A stretch of DNA of 64,000 nt from Apostichopus japonicus (Eukaryota > Echinodermata > Holothuroidea > Aspidochirotida > Stichopodidae): the NCBI RefSeq assembly GCF_037975245.1, contig NC_092583.1:3154764-3218763 (forward strand), read 5' to 3'. This document shows positions 22,001-36,085 of this stretch, one piece after another. A program made the translations under genes and the position numbers. A model generated the notes under the pieces. That model made no database searches. It saw only the letters and a program-made list of their open reading frames with translations, and was not told the origin of the DNA. The stretch's first letter is position 1; every line of letters begins with the position of its first letter.

Positions 22001-24574
22001 ACTCCAGTAAGTCTAACCTTGTCATTGTATTGTCATTACGGTTACTTCGATAATTTTAAGGTAAATAATGATGGATGGGATTAGTTGGTCTTTAAGTTGG
22101 TCTCATTTTATGAGTCATTTTAATCACTTGTCAAAACCTGACATGGTAAATAGGCTGTTTAAATACATGATTACCCCATCAAAAATAATAACCATTTCGT
22201 GGTTGTCAGCAACGGTTAGATACGGTATGGTTAAAAACAAAACGAAAGTAAGATGGCTTTGTTTTTATAATAAGACATAGTAAGACACTAGAAGACATCG
22301 TCATCACAATAGTATATATATATGATGAAAACATCCAGTTCAAGTAATATCTAATGCCAGATTTTTCGCAGTCACGAAAATAATTCAAATCTATTTTCAT
22401 AATTGCGAAGGTTTCGAGGACGTGATAGTCTGTTTCGTTGTTTTCATAATGTAAGTAAAAACATCTGTGCTCTTCCACCGTCTGTCGATAATGTTATGAT
22501 ATGTTAATTTTACTCTGTTTGAGACACATCTGCATTATGATTTAATGATCCTGAAATAAAGGAAACATTATATGTTTCGTAATGAACAATAAGGTTCAAA
22601 TATCTGAGAGAGTGTTGCATAGCCTATATATATATATAATGGTTAAAGCTGCCCAGATTAATATGGACGAAAGATTATATAGGCTACATACGACATAAAT
22701 GTTGTTTTGTTGTTGTTATTATTGTTGTTGTTGTATCAAGGGACGCTGGACCCTTTAAATACTACTGACGTATTTAGATAATTTGGTCTGGTCATTCACG
22801 CTTGGAACAGAACCGTTTGTCTATTAAAATTTCCAATCGCAACCTCAACCCATGATCATAACAGGTAATCCAAGCACACAGTAGCCTACTACGATAAAAT
22901 TCCATACGTTTAACGCGTAGGCTTTTAGTTTTGTACACACACATATTGACCGACTTACAATGTAGGCCTCATGCTATCTTCTGTAGATCAGTATAGAACC
23001 AGTACTGGTTAATTCGTATACAGTATAGTTGCAAATCAAGCATGTTTTCGTCGGTACATTCTTTATCACTCCCTGGTGGGACTCTGAGCCAGAATTAATC
23101 AAACCCCCTCAGTTTTGATTTATTTAAATAAAATAACTCCTGCAGGGACGATTTATTAAAAGTACATATATCTGGAGGCTGGTGTTAATGGCTTCACCAT
23201 ACGCTAGATTGTAAAATGATTACTTTGACTATGCGGCTCGCACATGGGATTTCGGAAAATTTAATTCATTTCAATTCTTTCCGTCTGAATTGAGCTAATT
23301 ACGTCGGCAGACGATCAGGGAGTTCTAGATGATGTCATGGTTGCTATGGCGATACAGATTCGGAAGCATTCCCACCGTAAATTGTAGGACCGGTCACTAT
23401 GATAGTTTCAGGTGTTATATCTGTCCTCACGTGAGCTTTGGTGCGAGACACTGGCTGATGACGTCATTCATTTGGCAGTTGGCCTGAAGATGTCAGCTCG
23501 TCTCCAAAACAGACATGAACAACAGATGAAAATTATCATCCTCGACTTCTATTTCTTGAAGCACCTTGCATTACAAATGTAAGTCAATAGAGCACGAGCT
23601 ACTCATATAGCAATACCTCATGGTGTATGGAAATTAAAAAATAAAAAGGGCCAAAGGTAACAGAGAGGCGAATGAACCTAAAAACACGGAAAAAAAATTC
23701 ACGGAATACTGGATTGGTATTCCCAGCTTCTTATGCACAAACTATCAAAGCGAACACTGTTTTACCAATAAGGTAGGCCCATAATATCAAGATACAAGTC
23801 TGGAGAAAAAAAAACGAGAAAAATAGAGAGGAAAGCTTCTTTAATGATGGCAGAGGATGTGGCGGAACGGGTACCTCAATTTCGCAGAATTGCTACCCAT
23901 GTACTAAACTTAACACTATATATCTTTCATCTTTACGACTATTTGTTTTTACTATGACGTACATGAAAACGATCTAGTCTGCCGATTATCAGCGGCGACG
24001 ATGTGGTTAATAGGGTGCATAAATTTCGCGTAACTACTACCCATAACAACCTATGATTTATACATCGTTCATCTTGACAACCGTACTGTTGATAGAGTAG
24101 TGGGTTTCTTTATGTAGTTCAAATAAACGGTTAACCGAATGCAGTTACCTTATGGTTTACATTAGAGAGAGGCCGATGTCCGCTAGATGAAAAAAATGTG
24201 TCCCTCGATTGACCCTTAAACGACCTTGAGTAGGCCTAAGAATATAGATAATACATAGGCATATATGCTGCCATATCTGTTTATTACGTGATTGCTATAC
24301 TTATTTTTTTTTTATAGGAGTATCAGTTGTTCATTATTATATTTCGCTAGAACCAAAACGGAGCATTATGTTTTAAATAAAAACAACTTATGAATAACAG
24401 AAACAATAACAACATCAACATCAACATCAACAATAAGTTTGTACCTCCCTGGGGGTGCGTAATCAATACCATACATATTAATACTTCAAAGAGTCGATAC
24501 CAAGCATATTTCTAGCCGATGCTAGCCGATTTTGAACCATGTGTCAATTACGTACCATCCCTCTCATTTTTTTT
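22001..24574. other. No gene supported
   Basis: AT-rich unique-looking sequence with short ORFs only. If the 48.7-kb signal exon belongs to the LU gene, this is part of its first intron. Confidence 0.5.
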
Positions 24575-24722
24575 TAAGTTCAAGTTCAAGTTTATTAAAA
24601 TCCAGTATGACTACATGAAAGTACATACCTATAATATGATATCAAATCAGTTCAGAGTTATAAAGCTTGAAATCTGCGTTATCCTTTCCTCACTAATCCT
24701 TGCAAAAACACAAATGATAACG
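24575..24722 (-). mobile_element. 3' end fragment of a non-LTR retroelement
   Basis: On the minus strand the sequence ends GTAGTCATACTGGATTTTAA, then TAAACTTGAACTTGAACTT. A short GAACTT repeat after an AATAAA-like word is typical of invertebrate LINE and SINE 3' ends. No coding part is retained, and the class is not resolved. Confidence 0.4.
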
Positions 24723-25740
24723 CAGGGAATCTTGATATGATCGCAGTGTATATTAACAGCAGTCACACTGAACAATACTTACTCAAGAGAACCATGATAG
24801 AGAAAAACAGAGATAAAAACCAAACCAGATGAAATAAAATGGTTCCATCGATCCCTTGTAACATCTTACGCATCAGGGATTTGAATTGTCTATGACGTCA
24901 TTCCGTCTATATGATTCATGAAATAGAGTATGACATTTGTAGATTAAATTAATCAATTCGCACCTGAGATGCTATGCAATTATCTCCTATAAGCTAGTTT
25001 CACACGTTTTGATGCTACAAGTTCACATATAAACTCAGCCAATTCAGTTAAATTCCAACTGTGAGATAAAAGCTACGCGACAATGCATCTATTTACCCTG
25101 GTTATACCCGGGAGTTGCCATAACAACACCCTGGTTATACATTCGGCGATCTATAATGCACAGTTTATTATAGCAACGAAACGTACATGTTGTGTCCGCG
25201 TAACGTATATGTGGTATAATCAACGTATTTCAAATGTATTGCGTTGTGCAGTTTTAGAATGAGACGATGAAAAGTGGTCCTGATGGCCAGAGATTCATAA
25301 CTAAAAGAAATGACAAATTGTGATTAAGTCACAAATAGTGCAAATTTGGACAACTTCACTAAATACTGCACTAAATTGTGCTTACGACACTAAACTGACC
25401 ATTAGTATCAGTGGGTGTGGCAACCTCTCCTTCAAATCACAACCTCTCCTTCAAATGTGGCTTTGATCACCGAACTGAAAAATTATAAGTGACAAAATCT
25501 TGAAGATTTTAATTTTAAATTATCGTTACAGCACTGTTGTGGTTCTATTGATAGTGTAATTATGTGCCGCATATTCACTTCGGTTGAGTTCTATGAATCA
25601 GGGACGGACTGACCGGTCAGACAATCGGTTAGTGTCCCGCCGAGGACCAATGGGGAACCCGTAGCGTCCATAGCCTTCTAGTTAAATCCGATAGTTCGTA
25701 TGCTTGTCGTATGCTTGCGTACAAAGTTTGGACCAATATT

Positions 25741-25968
25741 CATTCATTCATTCGTCCGTTCGTCCGTTTCGTCATTCCGTCCGTCCGTTTGTCCGTCCGA
25801 CCGTCCGTTTGTCCGTCCGTCAGTCAGTCCGTCCATCCGTTTGTCCGTCCGTCCGTCCGTATGTCCGTTCGTCAGCCTCCGTCCGTCCGTTTGTCCGTCC
25901 GTCCGTCCATTTGTCCGTCAGTCCGTCAGTCCGTCAGTCCGTCCGTCCGTCAGTCAGTCAGCCATGCT
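25741..25968 (+). repeat. GTCC-based tetranucleotide array
   Basis: About 230 bp of GTCC, GTTC, GTCA and CGTT tetramers. Three overlapping Arg/Pro/Ser/Val-rich frames read through it on the same strand, which is expected of a 4-bp period and not evidence of coding. Confidence 0.95.
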
Positions 25969-26549
25969 CAGTTGAACTTCGAAAAAGTGTGTATACCTTT
26001 TCATCTCCCCCCTACTATAAATTCTGCTATAGGAAATCTCAACGTAATTTTCAAGAGATTTTGAAACTACAGCACTTATGGTAACTCTCGAATATTCACG
26101 CTACGGTAATCTACACCGTACATGCTTGACGGGGCATCCGAAGCTTCTCTCTGCCTCTCTCTCTAGTTCTCTTTGTATAAACATAGGCCAACATCAGTAG
26201 TGTACACGTATAAGACGAGATTGAATATAGGAGCTGATATTTTACGGCAAATTCGTGATGTTCAGTTTTTAAAAAAAATTACCCAGGTTCCCAAACGAGA
26301 CAGTAATTTATCAACAGAAAGATTTTACCGTATGTCACTTCTGTTCGCTTTCATACTAAGGCAGCTGCCATGTTTCCATATAGTTCATGGAAACGGATGA
26401 ATAATCACGCCTAGATATCGTTTTCTTTATCTCGACCCAAAATCTCTCGATTGATATTAATATATGTTTAGAATTCTAGTTAGTTGTCTGATTGACCAAA
26501 TAATATCGGTTAAATGAAATTAATTTCATCTTAATGCTTATATTTATTT

Positions 26550-26657
26550 GTCTCAATCTATCTTTAAAATGAAAAATATATTTATTTTCAATTTCTAAGC
26601 TTTGTCTCAATCTATCTTTAAAATGAAAAATATATTTATTTTCAATTTCTAAGCTTA
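26550..26657 (+). repeat. Perfect 54-bp tandem duplication
   Basis: Two adjacent copies (26550-26603 and 26604-26657) run from GTCTCAATC to TCTAAGCTT with no difference seen. A pyrimidine-rich C/T tract follows at 26692-26745. Confidence 0.92.
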
Positions 26658-26759
26658 TTCCATTTTTGTCATGCAGGTTCGTCTCGTTTGTTACCCTCCC
26701 CCTCCCCGTCGCCCTCCCCACCTCCCCTCCCCTCCGCCTCCCCCAATGAAAAATAGGTG

Positions 26760-29700
26760 GCTAACAAATGATTAAAATGTTTGGTACTTATTAATTTCTT
26801 TTATAGATCTCTTTTCCCCCATCTCTTTTAATGAAATTTCGCACTTAATATATTTTCATGTTATAAGAATAATATCTATTTGCATTTACAGTATATATAA
26901 TAAACAAACGTCATTGGTAAACAAGGGAAGCAAAAAGTTGCCAAATTTCGATGATATGTGCCTAACCTAACCCCATTATTAGATCGATTAGCCTCATTTA
27001 ATCATCTAAAATGCAATTAAGCCAAAACTTCAAAAAATGTCTAATTAAAGACCAGAAAAAATGTTTAGATTGAAATGTGTGGGACACAAATATCAGTGCA
27101 GATAATATATACTTTTAAAGAAGGTCGATCAAATGCTTATTGAAATTTGAACACGGGGAGGGGGACCAGTTTCTGACTTGCTGTCATATTTGGGGAAGAG
27201 GGGTGGGGGGGGGTGGTACTGCTGACTTTTAGGGGAAATCATGTGTAGTACATAGTCCCTCTCCAAGGGATTCGTGATAGCTTGCTTGACGTAACCATGG
27301 TTACACATGGTTACAGTTGGTTGATACGAGGGTATTGAAGTTGAAAAAGTTGGTTGCCATGTATATTTTTGTTACCAGTTGGGTGACATTTTATTTTAAA
27401 ATGAACTAAAACATATTTCCCCGGGTCAACTAGCCTACCCACGTGATTATCATAATAGCATAGTTTAATTTAGTGGAAGGTATTCTAGATACTACAATCT
27501 CAGCAAACGGATGAGAAGCGCGTTGACATAATACATTTCGGCGGGAACATGAACAATCATCTCTCAGCACGAAGATAATTTTACTTCAGTCGTGGGGCCT
27601 TTTCAGCCTCGCTCTTCGTATAGTAGCCGACATCCCATTATAGCTACGATGGCCTTTCATATACAGCCCACATGCATGCATTGTTCTCTTCGAAGAACAT
27701 GTTGTGTCCTTTTGACACTTGGCCGTCTTAATGGGTTTTGTAATTTATACTCTCTATGCGTGTTATCTATGCAAAAGGAAATGCCCCCCTCAATAGCAAT
27801 GCAAAATCGAAGTCCCATTAAATTCAGTAATGATAATTACAAATCAAATACGCCAATCGATGCCACCATTGTCAAATGAGGATTCAGTACCCTCGCGGGT
27901 TATTTACTTCACCTGTTGGTCACCTATTATGGTACAGAGTATAAAGCGATAAGCCTATTTATTGCTGTGGTACACACGAAACCGTTAGACTTCTACTTTA
28001 CAACTAACGGTTTTCACAAGAGAAGGAGGAAATTTAAAGTATGTAGGCTTATGAACGCTAACAACCCTTGGCTAAGATTGGAATCGACCTCCTTTGATGG
28101 GAACCGATGATGTCGTATTGTTATAATGACATTGTACAATGTTGGCTTTAATCGATAAATCCAGGGTTTATATGGAACGCGAGACAAGAGACGTCCGAGT
28201 ATATATAGGTTACAGCTATATCGTTATAATGAAAGCTACATGTATTCAGCGTTGGGTTGTTATTTGCTAATCTTACCCACCATCAGCCATGATACATTAT
28301 TTACACAAAAATCACATACAACCCTTCCAATTAAACTAACATAAAAATAAGATTAAAGTGTTTCTACAACTGCTTGCAGAACTGGATGAGCTCATTCAGG
28401 ACTCGAGTCCTCTTTACGTGAGTCTTCAGACGTGCTCTGAAATAGGACTTAGGCTAATACATAGTTCGGAATATACAAACGGATTTGAAGTCGAGTCTTT
28501 TCGGGTCTGTTCAGTGCTAACGGCTGCTTCAAATGAGAGTGTTCTTCTAAACCATCCGTAACTTAGAAAACACGCGGGTATATCCCACCATACTAATGCT
28601 ATCAGTGAGTAATTAATATAGCGGATAAAATCTAAAACCACAAAGCTTTGTGGTCCAATATTTTTCTCTTCGTTTGCAGTTTTAACTCTATGCAATCATT
28701 AGTTATCCCTCTTTTTGAGATATCTGACGTAGGTTATTGACACCAACGTGTAAGACGAGATCATCAGTATATTGGCCTAAAAATATTAGCCTAGCTCAAA
28801 ATGGCTAGAAGTTTTACAAAAGGATACTTTCCTGGTGGTTTTATAACTCCGGCCCAAATTATTTCCAGAAATTGATGAGAGTTTTAATGAGACTTGATAT
28901 AATGTCTTTCCAGTGAGAAAAAAATGCTTTGAGGATGGTAGAAGTTTTTTTCTTTTCTTAAGGTTGTAGCATGAGTGGCAATTATTTGGCTTCTAGCATA
29001 TTTGGGACCAAAGCGGGTGACCTTTAATCCCATGGTCTATAATGTTTTAAGAAAACGTTCAACATAAATCACTATTTCAACAAAAATTTCCTTTGGATTG
29101 TATGTTTGAAGACATCGGTATGATGTGTGGGTGTGCGTGTGCGCGTGTGTGTGTGTGTGTGTGGAAGGGGCGGGGGGGGGGGTTCACGAAGTGGGGTAAT
29201 TAATACTGAGTAGGTGCTAATCATTTCCATTACCAATTACCAATTTATATTAAACCAGGAAGACCAGAGGTTGTATTGTTACACCTCCCTCTTTGAAAAA
29301 TTGTATTTTTCCGTTTTTGAAGAATCGCATTGAATTATCGTTCGGATTGCCTGTTATAGTTCTAGATGCGTCCAGTGGGTGCCGGATAATCAGCAAAGTT
29401 GTTTTGCGGTTAATAACTGACTTTCATCGCGCCCCTTGGTCATGCACACCGTAATAATATATATCCCATATATAGTACAATGTTTTTTAAATTGATGTAC
29501 ATGTTAGTAATCCGTCTTCGCGTGCCTGCGTGCCTGTCCTCTTGTACGCGATGGTTCTTTCTCGTTATCAGCTGGCGTCGTATTCTTAGATGTATAAGTA
29601 CACCAAGACGAAGTTGTAATAGGACGACTACCCTGGGAGGGACTCGATAGTCATAAATCACAAGAAATATATCACAGTAGATAGATGAAGATTATCAGAA

Positions 29701-32100
29701 AGGATGTTAATGCCAAAGACGCGAGACATCATTGACGTATATTGTAATAACGTTGGCTATACATGCGAGGAGGTATAAAGGTCTGTACATAGGGCATGCG
29801 CCCGACTACAGGCACACGACGGTACATAGAGATAATTATCATTGGTTTAATTAACCGCATTGGGAATAGGCTACTCTCTTTAAAACAAAACAAGAAAAGG
29901 CCCTGTTGGAAATATCGTCGTACACCGCCATACGCTCTTACATATAAAGAACTCAAGAAATATGGTAATTGACAGGGCATAGGGTGGGGGTGGTGTCTAG
30001 GAGGGATGGGTCATATCTCATTCAGGTTTGGTTGTCTGATATGTACACTATCGGCAAAATAGCTCTCTGTTTTAGCATTGAGTTTTGTTGGGTGCTTTTG
30101 AGGCGTTACCTAGGCAACGAAGTAGTATATGACTGTATAGAGATTGATTTTAAGTGGGGTGGGGAGGGGGGGGGGAGGAGCGTATTTGATTGTTCCTTGT
30201 GTGCCTTTGGCGGACTACAACACTCATGGTATCTATTCATGTACTTAATCCAGAGGCGTCGAGGGCCATAACGGGCCTGAGACAATAATGGCGTCCACAA
30301 ATATTTTATTAAAGTATATTATGAAAATGAGACCACCCTACTCTTTATACCATAGTGCATTACCCTGGGTCCCCTATATATATCCCGGCGTCCATTATTT
30401 CCATGGGCCCGGGAGCAGTGCCCCCTGAGCCAACCCCCCCCCCCCCGCCCCACCCCACACCCACCATTTCTCTCTCTCTCACTTTCTCTCGCCAGATCAT
30501 TTCTTTTACGGTCACCTATGGATACCGCCAGATTCTGACAAAACCAAATCGCCCCGTCACAAGACAAGTGAAAACGATAGGCGTAAACGTCACAAGTTTA
30601 CAATTAAAAACAGTAATATACAATAGTACTATAAATATAGCCTTCTTAGTTATAACAGACAAACGTATGATATGAGACTAAGCTGCTAGCAGAATGGCAG
30701 AGCAGACTGTGTAAATCTATAAGGAACAAAACGGCTGGTCATGCATGCAGACTATTAAGTTACTTTCTATATTCCGCTGTTTTGTACAGACGTATAAGAT
30801 ACGACAACTGGCAAGTTGCGGATGAATATTTACCTGCATTTCAATAAACGTTTACAAAACAGTGGAGACCTCATCCAAATTAGGCTTAACATTGATTAGT
30901 TGCAGACGTTCGGCATGCGGTCAGCAGGCTCACAAGGAAGGCCATACGTGACATAATTTAGTATTTAATACAGAATCTATGAAAGCTCTGACCACATGGT
31001 TACTTTCAAGGCCAAGAGTCTAACAAACCGAAATGATATACTCAACTATCTGCTTGAAGGTCGATGAGTCTTCATAGGTCAAAATGGACACTCAACAGAC
31101 ATTGCCCTCTTTCCTCAGATTTTCAGCTCTTATACGAAAGAGTCAATTGAAAGTGGGTGTGTTGCTATAGGTGCAACATTGTCACTACTATGCAAACGGA
31201 AATAATGCATCGAACGACTTGGGCAAGTTAAACTATCATTGGAAATATAGATTTCATCAAACCAAAGTCAAAACCAAGTGAACAAACAATTACTTTCTGG
31301 TCCATTATATTAGTTGTAGGTGTGTGACCTCGATTGACACTCGTATGGGTGCATCCCCTGCTTAAGTAGTATCATACGGACAGCACGACATGGAGCCACA
31401 AGGACGCCAAAACTGAAGAACATGGGACGCTAAACGTGACAAAAATGGCCGACTCGGTCAAGGTTGTGCATGACATTCTTGACCAATTTCAGACAGCATC
31501 GTACTTTAATAGTTGAAGGTCATCAGTGTAGCATGCAAATATGCTAGAAAGTGTAAATAACGGTCACTTAGAACTTCATCAAGTATTTCACAACCGCTCT
31601 CAAAACATCTGTCCATATAGATAGTGTTCTATATCGCAGTTAAGCATGACAGTAAGGAATAAATGTTGGAGTGTCAGAACTTCTAGAAAAGTACATTTGA
31701 GTAGCTTTGCAAATGTTTATTAAGCTGAATTTAGAGACAACACCTATGACCTTTAAATGTGACGTCAGTTTTCTCTGCAATTATATAACAGTCGTTCAAT
31801 GACTAGTATTTGCCATGAAAACGATAATCCCCTTAGGCTTCGTGACTATGGACAGATTAAATAAGAACATAAATGTATACGCTATGAGATTAAAACACTT
31901 TTAACTCTGGATCGGCTCCGACGGTCATGTATATGTGCAGATTACCTTTTCCATTTCGACACAAGTTCTCTTGAACTTCCACTGCCTGGTATCTTTTGTG
32001 TGCTAATCGTAGATATATTTACAACAACCGATTCGCACAGAGATTACGGTAACTACTGTAAATCTCAAAGTTTTGTACCACAGTAATAACTGGATCGTGC
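26760..32100. other. No gene supported
   Basis: Short ORFs without family resemblance or good splice flanks. Notable only for G or C runs at 27208, 29170, 30168 and 30437 and a (GT)n tract near 29130-29162. Confidence 0.5.
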
Positions 32101-32225
32101 TGATAAATATGATAAATCGGTAGCATGTGCAATTAGGTTTACAGTAAGAACTGAGGATATTGTACTTCTAACAAATGCATTAACAGGTGCGTATCCAGGG
32201 GGGGCGTTGGGGGCGCGCGCCCCCC

Positions 32226-32380
32226 GGGTAAGGAAAAGAGGAGAGAAAAAAGAGAAGAAAAAATGGAAAAGGAGGGGGAAAAAAGGAAAAGGAGGAGAGG
32301 AAGGAAGGGAAAAGAAAAAGAACAAAAGAGAGAAAAAGGAGAAAAGAGGGAGTAGAAGATAGCCAAGACCTCGGGAAGAG
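32226..32380 (+). repeat. Almost pure purine tract (GA-rich)
   Basis: About 150 bp with nearly no pyrimidines on the plus strand. Such tracts can form triplex or nodule structures. The Ser/Phe/Pro-rich minus-strand frames over it are artefacts. Confidence 0.9.
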
Positions 32381-32636
32381 AAAGAGGAACAGTCATAGTT
32401 AAAGCGCTGATACCTATTATATACACAGGGTAGCCAGTGACAGATCAAGGATTACGGAGGGGGTGTGCGCCTCACCCTACACCTTACACCTACAACTCCA
32501 TTTTTCCTCTCTCACTAATGTATCTATATAAATACTATATATGGTTTATCATAACGCGTGTGTGTGTGGACGCCTTAAACAATTGTACAATTGTGCTATA
32601 TGGAACCAACTGTGGCTGGTCTTGAATTCGACCGAC

Positions 32637-32906
32637 TCGTCGGGGAACATGACGCATTTCGGGAAGGGGGCGACCGCCCCCCCCCCCCCGAGCAAATTTT
32701 CTTCATGACATCGCTAGTAATTTCAAAATAGACAATGCTTAGATGCAACTTACAAGGCCTGGGAAGTGTTATTTCCAGCGATCTGGGAGGCATTTTCGGC
32801 CAAAATTTTTCTTGTACGCTTCGCGCCAACTCATGGTGGCGCTTCGCTTAGATAGTTTGCCTACAGGCTTCGCCCCTCCCTTGGCAATTACTCGCTACAC
32901 GCCTGT
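32637..32906 (-). mobile_element. hAT-like element fragment, family related to 53484-53770
   Basis: The minus strand starts CAGGCGTGTAGCGAG and contains GCCAAGGGAGGGGC, the core module CTATCTAAGCGAAGCGCC, then GGCCGAAAATGCCTCCCAG, GGAAATAACACTTCCCAG and TTGCATCTAAGCATTGTC. The same blocks in the same order are found at 53484-53700. The far end and TSD were not identified. Confidence 0.6.
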
Positions 32907-33006
32907 TCGAATTTGTAAAGCAAAGAGCAGATATAACATCATATCAGTGAGCATTGAAATGCATGTTCCACGATGAACAGCCTCAAAAACTGTCTATGTG
33001 TGTAGT

Positions 33007-33442
33007 CAAAGGCGTAGGAGCCAAATTGGATTTGGGGGCTGTAATGACTTGCCCGGAAAAAAAAGTCAAAATTTTTCGCGCGCGAAGCGCGCGTTCAACA
33101 TATCGATGCCAATATCATATAGGCAAGCATCGGTCATTATATTGCATGGCATCGTGTGCCGCACGGTCCGTGAAAGTTGCACAGTATACCGCCGGATGCT
33201 AATGTAAACAACCAAATGTCTTATGTAGAAAAAACATACAGATCCATTTATGTCAATACTCTCTTTTACAGTAGTAATGTCGGCCAAGCTTACAACTTTA
33301 TTTTAATTACCAAGGAGATCATTTGTAAGCTATTGTTGCTATTTATTTTTCTTTCAGTAGGTGCCCGAAAAAAATGGGAAATAATTTGGTTGCGGGGGGG
33401 GGGGGGATGCAGCCCCCGCCTCCTACGGGACCTACGCCTATG
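33007..33442. mobile_element. hAT-like element with 8-bp TSD TGTGTAGT
   Basis: The 436-bp unit starts CAAAGGCGTAGG and ends CCTACGCCTATG, which reverse-complements to CATAGGCGTAGG (11/12). TGTGTAGT occurs immediately on both sides (32999-33006 and 33443-33450). A G-run/C-run pair and a GCGCGCGAAGCGCGCG palindrome (about 33078-33093) lie inside. There is no transposase. It sits between two other repeat elements, so it is probably a nested insertion. Confidence 0.82.
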
Positions 33443-33450
33443 TGTGTAGT

Positions 33451-34117
33451 GTTCGGTTTCGATATACCTGATATAGGAAATATCTGGTATATTTCTGTTC
33501 CTTCAACGAAGTTTTATAATAGCCATTATAAGAGGTTGCAATATTTCTACACCAATAAATTAACTGTGTCGGAATTTTCGAAAATTTCCTCACCAACATT
33601 CTTCATCATACTTTCCTCTACTCTTGCAAATTTTACCTGTCTGTTAGGGGTTGCAGGAGGTTTTTCTATATTGCTTGTCCATAGATTGAATTTTCTGCAA
33701 CATTATGGGTATGCTTTTAAGTGATTTTATTCACGAGAAATGTGAATTTTCAAATTCTCAACAAATAATGGGCTTAAAACCTTGAAAAGTGGGGCTTTCG
33801 GATATTGTGGGCCGTGACGTAGAATCAGCTACAAAAGCAATGATCCATAGGACATGCAATCAGGTCGAACATGATGTGTGACTGGTGACAATCTACAAAA
33901 AGGTTATGGATGGAAAAAAACTTTTGGGAAATACTTGGTTCTCAGGCAAAAGTGTACATCTGCTTGGTCATTTTCAAGCCCGAGAAGTGCCATTTCCGGT
34001 GATCTGGGGGGTATCAAAACCAGAAAATTTCTTGTACGCTCCGCGCCAACCGATGGTGGCGCTCCGCTTAGATAGTAATTCGCGCCCCCCGGGTTAGAAA
34101 ATCCTGGATACGCGCCT
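33451..34117 (-). mobile_element. Copy of the 52563-53280 element family
   Basis: From about 33510 to 34076 this is the reverse complement of 52630-53180 with scattered differences. Shared blocks include GGGCTTAAAACCTTGAAAAG, AACATGATGTGTGACTGGTG, GGTTCTCAGGCAAAAGTGTA and the core module. This copy ends in the CCTGGATACGCGCCTG terminus rather than in the GATCGCCGCCC terminus of the 52-kb copy. Confidence 0.7.
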
Positions 34118-34188
34118 GATTAAAATGAATTTGTTGGGATTACACGTATCCTCAGTTCTTACTGTAATCCTAATAGCACATGCTACTG

Positions 34189-34350
<162 letters not shown>

Positions 34351-35199
34351 ATATCTATATATGTATAGATCTATATGTATAAATCATAATCCATATACTA
34401 TCAACCATTCAAATGGAAGGGTAATATTATCAACCTGTTTGACTATTATCTTCCTCATACATAGATACTCATCCCTCTTGCGCAGCCTCTCGAATCACAT
34501 GACTATACCCCCCCCCCTCTTTCTTCATGTCACCAATATAAGTAATTATCCAATTTTGTTTTACCGTCCATGCATATGACAATCGCTCCTCTTGTCTACA
34601 GCTCTGTCAAGTTTAGAAAATATATTTGTTGATTCAAGTACTTCTTTTCGACTATCTGCCAGGCCGAGCCCCGAGGGTCGTTTGCTTTTCTCGCAATGAA
34701 CAAACTTAAATTCAATTATGGATAAAGGAATTCTAATATCCGTCTTGTTATTTTACTTTTTGTCGATAACTTGATAGGATGTCGAGAATGTTTAGCAAAA
34801 CGGCAGCAGAATAGACAGGATTCTACTGGAGGTAAAATAATTTGGTTTGTAAATGTCGAAGCCATAGTAGCCATTTTTGGGGGGTTTGCTTTCAGGTGCA
34901 TTTTATCATGTTTATGCTTTTGAGAGAGGTTTTATAGAGGACTATATTTTGCAGTCTATATGCATCGTCTATGCATGGGTAGCTGAGGGATGGCTTTGGG
35001 AGTTTAAATTAAAAGACAGTCCCGTCTGAAATTTAAGATAAAGAAACGTCAGGAGATGAATATCGTCGACTGAGATTCATGTTCAACATTGAACTTGGGT
35101 ACGAAAAAGTGAAATGATATTATAGTAATTATTATTATATTTTGACAACAATTCAGACAGCGAACAATCTATTTCTTGCCATCGACCTCGTCTTGTCGT

Positions 35200-36085
35200 C
35201 ACTATCGTGCCCGTCTTCGTTGTTTGACGTCATCACCATCGTCATTGGCACATTCGTCATAATCGTCCCCGTCTTCGTTCTAGTCAAAATCGTTATCGCC
35301 ATTTTTATTATTATCTTCGTCGCCGTCGTCCCCACTCTTCGTCATTATTATCATCGTATTCGTCGCCATCATCGTCATCGACGGCTCCGTCTTTGTCATC
35401 GTCATCTTCATCGCCTTTGTCATTATCATCGTCATCTTCGTCGTCAAAAGCATCGTCATCACGCTCATTATCATCGTCGTCGTCGCCACTGTCGTCACCG
35501 CCGTCATCGCCATCATCGTCATTTCTTCATCGTCATCGTTGTCTCCGTCATTGACATCGTCATTGTCATGTCAATGTCGTCGTCAAAATCGTTGCCGTCA
35601 TTGCCATTGTTATTGTCATCGTTATCGTCGCCGCTGTCGTCGTTATCATCATCGTTGTCTTCATCGTAATCGTCGCCTCGCTATCGTCATTGTCACTATC
35701 ATCGTGGTCGTATTCATCGTTGTCGTTATTACCATTGTCCATGTAATCGTCGTCGTCGCCGTCGTCATCTTCGCCACCTTCGTGTTTATTATAACCGTCG
35801 TCTCCGTCTTTATCATTTTCATCGTCATCGTCATCACCATGGTAACTCCCATCATCGTCACCGTTTCCCTTGATTATCGTCATCGTTATTATCATTATTA
35901 TCCACATCGTCAATGTCACCGTCATTTTCGTAGTCATCATTGTGGCCATCGTTTTGTCGTCATCGTCATCGTAGTCGTCATTACTATAATCTTCATCATC
36001 ATATCATCGCCATTGTCGTCGTCATCATCATCGTCGTCATCGTAATCATCGTCGTGGTCATCGTCATCATCATCATCATCATGAA
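35200..36085 (+). repeat. ~880-bp array of ATC/GTC/CTC-type triplets
   Basis: The plus strand is built almost wholly from TCA, TCG, TCC, TTC and GTT-type triplets, mostly ATCGTC and GTCATC hexamers, and ends in (CATCAT)n. CpG occurs in most units. Open frames on both strands (His/Arg, Ile/Val, Met/Thr or Asp-rich) arise because the period is 3 and stops are rare. I do not regard them as genes. Confidence 0.93.

Noticed and set aside
25700..26084. Overlapping Arg/Pro/Ser/Val-rich ORFs
   Set aside because: Artefact of a 4-bp-period GTCC array. Three frames are open with the same composition.
27592..27879. 95-codon Cys-containing plus-strand ORF
   Set aside because: No recognised domain, low-complexity context and no supporting splice sites.
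32432..32455. CAGTGACAGATCAAGG as a further element end
   Set aside because: Only one end is visible and there is no TSD.
35142..36045. Long His/Arg- and Ile/Val-rich ORFs on the plus strand and Asp/Thr-rich ORFs on the minus strand
   Set aside because: All arise from a triplet-period simple repeat with few possible stop codons.
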